Positions 1-5,452 of a DNA stretch of 5,452 bases are shown here, piece by piece. The stretch is from Pseudomonadota bacterium (GTDB taxonomy: Bacteria; Pseudomonadota; Alphaproteobacteria; Rhizobiales; Xanthobacteraceae), in assembly GCA_023405565.1 (NCBI GenBank), contig JAEXXW010000020.1:1-5452 (forward strand), written 5' to 3'. The stretch's first letter is position 1; the number at the start of each line of letters is the position of its first letter. Below the pieces are notes generated by a model, which did not search any database, had not been told where the DNA came from, and saw only the letters and a program-made list of their open reading frames with translations. Both the position numbers and the translations under genes were made by a program.

Positions 1-624
1 CGGGCGGAGGAAGAGCATCTCGCCGCAGCATTCCGCGGGCTGCGCAAACGCCGGATGATCGACGACATCGTGACTCTGCCGGATGGTGTGACACTGGAAG
101 GCGCGGGTGATTGCGTCTTCGACCGGACCCGCAATCTGTTCTGGCTGGGTTATGGCCCGCGTTCGGATGATGCGGCCGCGAAAGTCGTCGAAGATGTCTT
201 TGGCCTCGATGTCGAAGCCCTCGAACTTGTCGATCCGCGCTTTTATCACATGGATACGGCGCTGAGTGCCTTGCCGCGCGGCGAGATCATGTATGTCCCG
301 CAGGCCTTTGCCGTCGAAGCCAGGGCTGCGATCGCCACGCGCGTGCCGGCGTCACAGCGGATCGAGATCGCTGAACATGATGCGACGCAGCTTTGCGCCA
401 ATGCGGTCTGTATCGGCGATAATCTGGTCATGTCGGGTTGCAGCGACCGGCTGCGCGGGCAACTCGCCGACCGCGGCTATCGCGTGGTGACGACGCCGCT
501 GACCTCATTCCTGCGCAGCGGCGGTTCCGCTTTCTGCCTGACGCTGCGGCTCGATCTGGAATCGGCAAGATCGGCCGAGCTGTCCTGGCAAGCGCCGATG
601 GGCGTTACCGCAAGCCGGGGGTAA
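1..624 (+). CDS. Dimethylarginine dimethylaminohydrolase-like amidinohydrolase (5' partial)
   Basis: The reading frame is open from base 1 and ends at TAA 622-624, giving 207 visible residues. Family members run about 260-310 residues, so roughly the first third is missing; the ATG at 55 is internal. Visible landmarks, numbered from the first visible codon, are EGAGD (33-37), the FYHMDT block with the likely catalytic His at about 83, a CANAV segment (about 132-136), and GGSAFCLTLRL with the likely nucleophile Cys at about 179. This layout is that of the guanidino-modifying amidinotransferase/DDAH superfamily (COG1834 type). Such enzymes attack a guanidine carbon through a Cys thioester-like intermediate, for example dimethylarginine to citrulline plus dimethylamine, or arginine to ornithine or citrulline. 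The catalytic pair looks intact, but the substrate cannot be told from this fragment. The protein is probably cytosolic. It converges on the neighbouring small gene and shows no link to the kor operon. Confidence 0.85.
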   Translation, partial: RAEEEHLAAAFRGLRKRRMIDDIVTLPDGVTLEGAGDCVFDRTRNLFWLGYGPRSDDAAAKVVEDVFGLDVEALELVDPRFYHMDTALSALPRGEIMYVPQAFAVEARAAIATRVPASQRIEIAEHDATQLCANAVCIGDNLVMSGCSDRLRGQLADRGYRVVTTPLTSFLRSGGSAFCLTLRLDLESARSAELSWQAPMGVTASRG

Positions 625-652
625 TTCTATCGAATAAGGGCGGGAAAACCGG

Positions 653-1012
653 CTATCGAACCTGAAGCTTTGCTGCAGCCTTCTTCACGGCTTCGGCACC
701 GCTGTCGGTAAGGGCAAAAGTCCGCAGCAAACCCGCGAGCGGATTATTCTCACCTGGCTTTGCAAAAACATCGACTTGTTTCGTCCAGCCCACCTTTTCC
801 ATTTCTGACCAGAGAGAATCGTTGGGACTTCCAGGGCTTGTTGTCATCACGGATCCCGGATTCGTGGCCGAATGAATGATGACCGAGCGATCTCCCGGGC
901 CCAGGGCGCGCAGGCGCTGTTCCAACTGGTTGATATCCAATGCAAGCACGGTGTGAGTTAATCCAAAAAACAACGTTACGCTCAATAGCGAGCTTGCTGT
1001 TAAACAGCGCAT
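653..1012 (-). CDS. Small predicted exported protein, unknown function
   Basis: I do not recognise this protein. From the ATG at 1012 it has 119 residues. Residues 1-24 look like a Sec signal peptide: one early Arg, a hydrophobic stretch including SLLSVTLFFGL, and a likely cleavage after VLA, leaving a mature chain of about 95 residues. There is no Cys after the cleavage site, so it is not a lipoprotein. The mature part has a Gly/Ser/Pro-rich middle, then LWSEMEKVGW and FALTDSGAEAVKKAAAKL, a spacing that recalls the helix and wing of small winged-helix folds (weak inference). An in-frame ATG at 1048 would add 12 residues (MRRNLLVTGSGI) and a longer n-region. Neither start has a convincing Shine-Dalgarno sequence. 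I prefer 1012 for the normal signal-peptide length. It follows korB on the same strand after about 100 AT-rich bases, and its GC is below that of its neighbours, so it is probably an independent unit and possibly acquired. Confidence 0.6.
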   Translation of the reverse strand: MRCLTASSLLSVTLFFGLTHTVLALDINQLEQRLRALGPGDRSVIIHSATNPGSVMTTSPGSPNDSLWSEMEKVGWTKQVDVFAKPGENNPLAGLLRTFALTDSGAEAVKKAAAKLQVR

Positions 1013-1018
1013 AATACC

Positions 1019-1059
1019 CGAGCCAGTTACAAGAAGATTTCTTCTCATATACCGGCTCG
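1019..1059 (-). repeat. Long imperfect inverted repeat (hairpin) before the small exported gene
   Basis: Read on the minus strand, the arms CGAGCCGGT (1059-1051) and ACTGGCTCG (1027-1019) enclose TATG/TGTA (1049-1046 and 1031-1028) and AGAAGA/TCTTCT (1045-1040 and 1037-1032), with a two-base loop at 1038-1039. This gives 19 pairs with one bulged base (1050). The three imperfect pairs are G-U in minus-strand RNA but A/C mismatches on the plus strand, so the structure suits a minus-strand transcript. No T-run follows it, so it is not a standard intrinsic terminator. It ends six bases before the ATG at 1012 and covers the alternative ATG at 1048. It could limit translation of the small gene, protect the 3' end of the kor mRNA, or be a dispersed palindromic element. 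Confidence 0.6.
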
Positions 1060-1076
1060 TGTGACGGGATAACGAA

Positions 1077-1105
1077 ATAATTAAACCGCAACAGGATCTG
1101 TACAA
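1077..1105 (-). promoter_or_regulatory. Possible sigma70-type promoter for the small exported gene
   Basis: On the minus strand, TTGTAC (1105-1100) and AATTAT (1082-1077) are separated by 17 bases, in the AT-rich gap right after the korB stop. The spacing is ideal and both boxes match the consensus at four of six positions. Initiation near 1070 would leave the hairpin at 1019-1059 in the 5' leader of the small gene. AT-rich DNA gives such matches by chance, so this is tentative. Confidence 0.3.
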
Positions 1106-1109
1106 TCAC

Positions 1110-2165
1110 TTACCGCAATCCGGCGTTGATCCTGTCGAGAGCAGCCGAGCCGGGGCACAGGTCCTTCTCGCCGAGCGTGTTCAGAGGCGCCTTCACGGTC
1201 TTCAGTGATGCATGCAGATCCTGCGGTTCGTCGGCGATGTAGAGAACGCCGGTGACGATCTGGCCTTCGGATGCATGTTTCTGCAGAAAGCTCATGGCCG
1301 CGTAGCGATCATGAATCTCATAGTCCGCGCCGAGCTTGCGCAGGGCCAGCTTCGAGCCGTCATGCTGCTCGACGATCTGCACACTGCCTTCGGCGTAATC
1401 GACCGTGATCGGCGCGCGGGCCGGGATCACATCCAGCCGGTTCACGGCCTCGTTGTGCTCGCGCACATAATCGAAGCTCTTGGTCGAGCCAGCATGGTTG
1501 TTGAAGGCGACGCACGGCGAGATCACGTCAAGGAAAGCCGCTCCTTGATGTTCGATCGCCGCTTTGATGATCGGCACGAGCTGCTTCTTGTCGCCGGAGA
1601 AGGAGCGGGCGACGAAAGTGGCACCGAGTTGCAACGCCATTGCGGCAAGATCGATGGAATTGTCGGTATTGATGACGCCGCGTTTCGATTTGGAACCGCG
1701 GTCGGCCGTCGCCGAGAACTGGCCCTTGGTCAGGCCATACACCCCGTTATTCTCGACGATATAGGTCATGTTCACGCCGCGCCGCATCACATGCGCGAAT
1801 TGCCCGAAGCCGATCGACGCAGAATCGCCGTCGCCGGACACGCCGAGATAGATCAGGTCGCGGTTGGCGAGATTGGCCCCCGTCAGCACCGACGGCATGC
1901 GGCCATGCACGGAATTGAAGCCGTGCGAATTGCCGAGAAAATAGGTCGGCGTCTTTGACGAGCAGCCGATGCCGGAAATCTTCGCCACCCGGTGCGGTTC
2001 GATCGACAATTCGAAACACGCCTCGATGATTGAGGCCGTGATCGAGTCATGACCGCAGCCGGCGCACAGCGTCGAGATCGAGCCTTCATAATCGCGGTGC
2101 GTGTAACCGAGTTCGTTCTTCGGCAGCGCGGGGTGGTGGAATTTCGGTTTGGCGAGATAGGTCAT
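1110..2165 (-). CDS. korB: 2-oxoglutarate:acceptor oxidoreductase, beta subunit (TPP and [4Fe-4S])
   Basis: This 351-residue protein is the thiamine diphosphate subunit of a 2-oxoacid oxidoreductase, which decarboxylates the oxoacid and passes electrons through an iron-sulfur cluster. The CAGCGH motif (C34, C37), GIGCSS (C68) and SPCVAFN (C218) supply the four Cys expected for the [4Fe-4S] cluster. GDGDSASIG (111-119), followed by ENNGVYGLTKGQFS (138-151), is the TPP/Mg site. About 100 residues after the last Cys form the C-terminal extension typical of KorB-type subunits. The open frame runs further upstream to 2297, but that part lies within korA. The ATG at 2165 is the right start because it overlaps the korA stop as ATGA, has AGGTGG just before it, and begins the conserved domain. 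It needs the alpha subunit from the preceding gene to be active. The 2-oxoglutarate specificity is inferred from overall likeness and context; pyruvate or another oxoacid is less likely but not excluded. Confidence 0.93.
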   Translation of the reverse strand: MTYLAKPKFHHPALPKNELGYTHRDYEGSISTLCAGCGHDSITASIIEACFELSIEPHRVAKISGIGCSSKTPTYFLGNSHGFNSVHGRMPSVLTGANLANRDLIYLGVSGDGDSASIGFGQFAHVMRRGVNMTYIVENNGVYGLTKGQFSATADRGSKSKRGVINTDNSIDLAAMALQLGATFVARSFSGDKKQLVPIIKAAIEHQGAAFLDVISPCVAFNNHAGSTKSFDYVREHNEAVNRLDVIPARAPITVDYAEGSVQIVEQHDGSKLALRKLGADYEIHDRYAAMSFLQKHASEGQIVTGVLYIADEPQDLHASLKTVKAPLNTLGEKDLCPGSAALDRINAGLR

Positions 2166-4003
2166 GACACCACCTGCTTCGGCTTGACCTTCAACTGATC
2201 CAGATGATCGCCGATCGCCTTGGCGATGAAGCGCGCGGTGATCGGCGTGCCGTCGTAATGCAGGATCGGCACAAGCCGTACCGGGTCGATGCCGCACTCA
2301 TTCACAATCAGCGAACGAAGCTGCCCGTCGCGGTTCTGCTCGACCACGTAAACGAAGTCATGGTCGGCGACGAAGCTGTTGACGCTGGAATGGAACGGGA
2401 AGGCGCGAATGCGCATGCGATCGAGATGGTGGCCCTTGGTTTCGATCAATTCGATCGCCTCATCCATCGCCGGCGAGGTCGAGCCGAAATAGATCACGCC
2501 ATATTTGGTCGGCTTGTCCGCATGGGCAATCAATGGGCGCGGAACGATGTCCTTGGCGGTTTCGAACTTGCGCAGCAGCCGCTGTACGTTGTCGACATAG
2601 GGCCCGCCTTCCTCCGTGTAACGCGCATAGCGGTCGCGGGTCGATCCACGGGTGAAGAAGGAGCCGCGGGTCGGATGCGTGCCGGGATAGGTACGATAGG
2701 GAATTCCGTCGCCGTGAACGTCGAGATAGCGGCCGAAATCGGTGCCGGCCTCAAGCTCCTCGTAGGTCATGACCTTGCCGCGATCATATTGGCGCGTGTC
2801 GTCCCATGTCAGCGGCGCGCAGAGGCGGTGGTTCATGCCGATATCGAGATCGAGCATGACGAAGATAGGCGTCTGCAGCCGGTCGGCGAGGTCGAAGGAC
2901 AAGGCGCCGAATTCGAACGCCTCGTGCGGGTCTTCGGGGAACAGCAGCACATGCTTGGTGTCGCCATGCGAGGCATAGGCACAGATCAACAGATCGGATT
3001 GCTGGGTCCGGGTCGGCATGCCGGTGGATGGCCCGCCGCGCTGCACATCGAAGATGACAGCCGGCACCTCGGCAAAATAGGCAAGGCCGCAGAATTCCTG
3101 CATCAGCGAAATGCCGGGGCCGGACGTGGCGGTGAAGGCGCGGGCGCCGTTCCAGGAAGCGCCGATCACCATGCCGATGGAGGCGAGTTCATCCTCCGCC
3201 TGAATGATCGCGTATTTGGCTTCGCCGGTCTCTTTGTCGACGCGCAGCTTGGCGCAATGTTTGGCGAAGGCGTCGGCGAGCGATGATGACGGCGTGATCG
3301 GATACCAGGCGCAGACGGTGGCGCCGCCATAGACCGCGCCGAGCGCGGCCGCTGCATTGCCTTCGACGAAGATCCTGTTGCCGACCTTGTCGGCTTTCCG
3401 CACGCGCAGACCAATCGGGCATTGCAGATTTTCTAGCGCCCAGTCGCGGCCGAGATGCAGCGCATGGACATTCGGGCCAATCAGCTTGTCCTTGCCCTTA
3501 TATTGTTCGCCGATCAGCGTCTCGATCACCATGGGGTCCATGTCGAGCAGGGCTGACAAGACGCCGAGATAGATGATGTTCTTGAAGAGCTGGCGCTGAC
3601 GCGGATCGGTATATTCCTTGTTGCAGATCGCCGTCAGCGGCACGCCGATGACGTTGATGTCGTCGCGGAATTTCGATTGGGGCAGGGGCTTGGTGGAGTC
3701 ATAGAGCAGATAGCCGCCCGGTTCGATCCCGGCGATATCCTTGTCGAAGGTCTGCGGGTTCATCGCCACCATGAAGTCGACGCCGCCGCGGGCGCCGAGA
3801 TGCCCGGCTTCGGTGACGCGTACCTCGTACCAGGTCGGCAGCCCCTGGATGTTCGATGGAAAGATGTTCCGGGGCGACACCGGAACGCCCATCCGCATTA
3901 CCGCGCGGGCGAACATCTCGTTGGCGCTTGCCGAACCTGAACCGTTCACATTGGCGAAGCGGATAACAAAGTCGTTTACGCTGCTGTTCGTGCCGCCTGG
4001 CAT
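2162..4003 (-). CDS. korA: 2-oxoglutarate:acceptor oxidoreductase, fused gamma-alpha subunit
   Basis: This 613-residue protein is the catalytic partner of KorB in the CoA-dependent conversion of 2-oxoglutarate to succinyl-CoA and CO2. Residues 10-190 are the gamma domain: FVIRFANVNGSGSASANEMF near the N-terminus, then FPSNIQGLPTWYEVR (48-62) and GGVDFMVAMNPQTF (73-86). Residues 210-410 are the alpha pyrimidine-binding domain, with YPITPSSSLADAF (234-246), QAEDELASIGMVIG (268-281, E270 the likely TPP-activating acid), TSGPGIS (293-299) and the family signature RGGPSTGMPTRTQQSDL (322-338). Residues 488-605 match the transketolase-C-like domain II. A gamma-alpha fusion of about 600 residues is normal for this clade, and no frameshift is seen. 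The ATG at 4003 is chosen because GGTGAG sits five bases upstream and the conserved domain begins at once. The gene starts 28 bases inside korC and its stop overlaps the korB start, indicating tight translational coupling. Confidence 0.93.
   Translation of the reverse strand: MPGGTNSSVNDFVIRFANVNGSGSASANEMFARAVMRMGVPVSPRNIFPSNIQGLPTWYEVRVTEAGHLGARGGVDFMVAMNPQTFDKDIAGIEPGGYLLYDSTKPLPQSKFRDDINVIGVPLTAICNKEYTDPRQRQLFKNIIYLGVLSALLDMDPMVIETLIGEQYKGKDKLIGPNVHALHLGRDWALENLQCPIGLRVRKADKVGNRIFVEGNAAAALGAVYGGATVCAWYPITPSSSLADAFAKHCAKLRVDKETGEAKYAIIQAEDELASIGMVIGASWNGARAFTATSGPGISLMQEFCGLAYFAEVPAVIFDVQRGGPSTGMPTRTQQSDLLICAYASHGDTKHVLLFPEDPHEAFEFGALSFDLADRLQTPIFVMLDLDIGMNHRLCAPLTWDDTRQYDRGKVMTYEELEAGTDFGRYLDVHGDGIPYRTYPGTHPTRGSFFTRGSTRDRYARYTEEGGPYVDNVQRLLRKFETAKDIVPRPLIAHADKPTKYGVIYFGSTSPAMDEAIELIETKGHHLDRMRIRAFPFHSSVNSFVADHDFVYVVEQNRDGQLRSLIVNECGIDPVRLVPILHYDGTPITARFIAKAIGDHLDQLKVKPKQVVS
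2170..2175 (-). promoter_or_regulatory. Ribosome binding site of korB
   Basis: AGGTGG on the minus strand lies four bases before the ATG at 2165, inside the last codons of korA. With the ATGA overlap it fixes the korB start and rules out the longer in-frame extension to 2297. Confidence 0.65.
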
Positions 4004-5452
4004 TTCTTCTCACCCGCATGTGCCATTTCGATGAGATATTTCTGCATGTCCCAGGCGCCGGTCGGGCATCGTTCGGCGCAGAGGCCGCAATGCAGACAGA
4101 CGTCCTCGTCTTTCACCATGACGCGGCCGGTCTTGAGATTGTCCGCGATATAGAGATCCTGTGAGAGATTGTGGGCCGGCGCATTGAGGCGCTGACGCAG
4201 GTCATCTTCCTCGCCATTCTGCGTGAAGGTGATACAGTCCATCGGACAGATATCGACGCAGGCATCGCACTCGATGCAGAGCTGCCCGGTAAAAATCGTC
4301 TGCACGTCGCAATTCAGGCAGCGATGCGCTTCGCCCAGGGCCAGCTTGACGTCGAAACCGAGTTCGACCTCGGCCTTGATGTCGCGCAAAGCCACCGTCT
4401 TTTCCCTTAAAGGAACGCGGAAGCGCTGATCCAGCGTGATGTCGTTGTCATACGACCATTCGTGGATACCCATCTTCTGGCTTTCGATCTCCACATGCGG
4501 CAGCGGCCGCTCGGTGATGTCCTCGCCAGACAGCATCTTGTGGATCGACAATGCGGCGTCGTGGCCATGCGCCACGGCCCAGATGATGTTCTTGGGTCCA
4601 AAGGCAGCGTCGCCACCGAAGAACACTTTCGGGTGTGTCGAGGCAAAGGTCTTTGGATCGACAACCGGCATGTTCCATTTGTCGAATGCGATACCGATAT
4701 CGCGCTCGATCCATGGATAGGCATTCTCCTGGCCGACGGCGACAAGGACGTCGTCGCAGGGGAAATGCTGGTCGGGCTCGCCTGAAGGCACGAGATTGCG
4801 GCGACCCTTGGCATCGTATTCGGCTTTCACCTTCTCGAAGGTGATGCCGGTGAGCTTGCCATTCTCATGCGTGAAGGCTTTGGGCACGAGGTAATTGAAG
4901 ATCGGGATGTCTTCGTGTTGCGCGTCTTCCTTTTCCCAGGGAGACGCCTTCATCTCGTCGAAGCCGGATCGCACGACGACCTTGACGTCCTCGCCGCCAA
5001 GCCGTCGCGCGGACCGGCAGCAATCCATCGCGGTATTGCCGCCGCCGAGCACGATCACGCGCTTGCCGATCTTCTCGACATGCCCGAAGGCGATGGAGGA
5101 CAGCCAGTCGATGCCGATATGGATGTTGGCGGCGGCTTCTTTGCGGCCGGGGATATCGAGATCGCGGCCGCGCGGGGCGCCGGAACCGACGAACACAGCG
5201 TCGTAATCGTCGGCAAGCAACGCCTTCAGACTATCGATGCGCTCACCGCCACGGAATTCAACGCCAATATCGAGGATATAGCCGGTCTCTTCGTCGATCA
5301 CCGAATCCGGCAGGCGGAATTTCGGGATCTGCGTGCGCATCATGCCGCCGGCTTTCGGATCGGCGTCGAACACCACGCAGTCATAGCCGAGGGGGCTAAG
5401 ATCGCGCGCCACAGTAAGCGAGGCGGGGCCACCGCCGACCAGCGCGATGCGC
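3976..5452 (-). CDS. korC: GltD-like FAD/NAD(P)H oxidoreductase with two C-terminal [4Fe-4S] motifs (5' partial)
   Basis: The frame is open to the window edge, giving 491 visible residues. The GTG at 5412 is internal, because the FAD-binding loop RIALVGGGPASLT lies before it. Numbered from the first visible codon, domains in order are the FAD Rossmann loop (5-13) with KAGGMM (33-38), the NAD(P) Rossmann loop VLGGGNTAMD (134-143), the FAD closing motif FFGGDAAFGPKN (277-288), a CLNC pair (378, 381), and two ferredoxin motifs, CIECDACVDICP (Cys 392, 395, 398, 402) and CLHCGLCAERCP (Cys 452, 455, 458, 462). The fold is that of the glutamate synthase small subunit family. Its role here is inferred from the operon: it moves electrons between KorAB and NADP(H), or a ferredoxin. 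The visible length plus about 110-130 residues of missing N-terminal GltD-type domain would make a protein near 65 kDa. The gene overlaps korA by 28 bases. The symbol rests on analogy with Azoarcus; a general GltD-like oxidoreductase label is the safer alternative. Confidence 0.85.
   Translation of the reverse strand, partial: RIALVGGGPASLTVARDLSPLGYDCVVFDADPKAGGMMRTQIPKFRLPDSVIDEETGYILDIGVEFRGGERIDSLKALLADDYDAVFVGSGAPRGRDLDIPGRKEAAANIHIGIDWLSSIAFGHVEKIGKRVIVLGGGNTAMDCCRSARRLGGEDVKVVVRSGFDEMKASPWEKEDAQHEDIPIFNYLVPKAFTHENGKLTGITFEKVKAEYDAKGRRNLVPSGEPDQHFPCDDVLVAVGQENAYPWIERDIGIAFDKWNMPVVDPKTFASTHPKVFFGGDAAFGPKNIIWAVAHGHDAALSIHKMLSGEDITERPLPHVEIESQKMGIHEWSYDNDITLDQRFRVPLREKTVALRDIKAEVELGFDVKLALGEAHRCLNCDVQTIFTGQLCIECDACVDICPMDCITFTQNGEEDDLRQRLNAPAHNLSQDLYIADNLKTGRVMVKDEDVCLHCGLCAERCPTGAWDMQKYLIEMAHAGEKKCQAARTAA
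4009..4014 (-). promoter_or_regulatory. Ribosome binding site of korA
   Basis: GGTGAG on the minus strand lies five bases before the ATG at 4003, within the last codons of the upstream oxidoreductase gene. It decides the korA start and implies reinitiation or coupled translation across the 28-base overlap. Confidence 0.65.

Noticed and set aside
625..652. Possible bidirectional terminator in the convergent gap
   Set aside because: The best stem is three pairs (641-643 with 649-651) with no T-run on either strand, so no terminator can be supported.
627..660. Direct repeat ctatcgaa at 627-634 and 653-660 between the convergent genes
   Set aside because: Eight bases occurring twice is too short to call an attachment site or insertion footprint, and no mobile gene is nearby.
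1091..1101. Small palindrome acag-gat-ctgt overlapping the proposed -35 box
   Set aside because: A four-base arm is likely by chance; an operator cannot be claimed without a known regulator or conservation.
750..1109. Alternative minus-strand frame over the small exported gene, starting at GTG
   Set aside because: It has no signal peptide or conserved look. The other frame has a coherent signal peptide and a plausible mature chain.
1212..1958. 248-codon plus-strand open frame opposite korB
   Set aside because: It is antisense to a clearly conserved gene, its protein resembles no family I know, and long antisense frames are expected in GC-rich DNA.
2204..3286. 360-codon plus-strand open frame opposite korA
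   Set aside because: Same situation: it mirrors the codon pattern of korA, has no recognisable motif, and has no sign of its own promoter or ribosome binding site.

Overview
The window looks like chromosomal DNA from a GC-rich Alphaproteobacterium, in style like the Bradyrhizobium/Rhodopseudomonas group. This is inferred from codon use and protein style and is not a placement. Most of it is about 60% GC. A short stretch around 950-1110 drops to about 42-43% over positions 961-1080, by hand count.

Positions 1-624 (+) hold the C-terminal two thirds of an amidinotransferase-fold enzyme of the dimethylarginine dimethylaminohydrolase type. Its start lies before the window. A 28-base convergent gap follows. 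Then, on the minus strand, comes a small orphan gene (653 to about 1012) for a predicted exported protein of unknown function. Its upstream region is AT-rich and holds a possible promoter and a striking 41-base imperfect hairpin at 1019-1059.

The rest, 1110-5452, is one tightly packed minus-strand operon read from right to left. It encodes a GltD-like FAD/NAD(P)H oxidoreductase with two C-terminal [4Fe-4S] motifs (korC-like, N-terminus beyond the window edge), a fused gamma-alpha 2-oxoacid:acceptor oxidoreductase subunit (korA), and the TPP/[4Fe-4S] beta subunit (korB). The overlaps are 28 and 4 bases, so the three genes are very likely co-translated.

Together they suggest an NADP-linked 2-oxoglutarate oxidoreductase. 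KorA/KorB would decarboxylate 2-oxoglutarate to succinyl-CoA. The electrons would pass through the KorB cluster and the KorC ferredoxin-like clusters to FAD and then NADP+, or to a ferredoxin partner. The arrangement resembles, from memory, the three-subunit 2-oxoglutarate:NADP+ oxidoreductase described from the aromatic degrader Azoarcus evansii. I see no mobile element, CRISPR array, tRNA or rRNA. The parts least explained by known families are the hairpin and the small exported protein.
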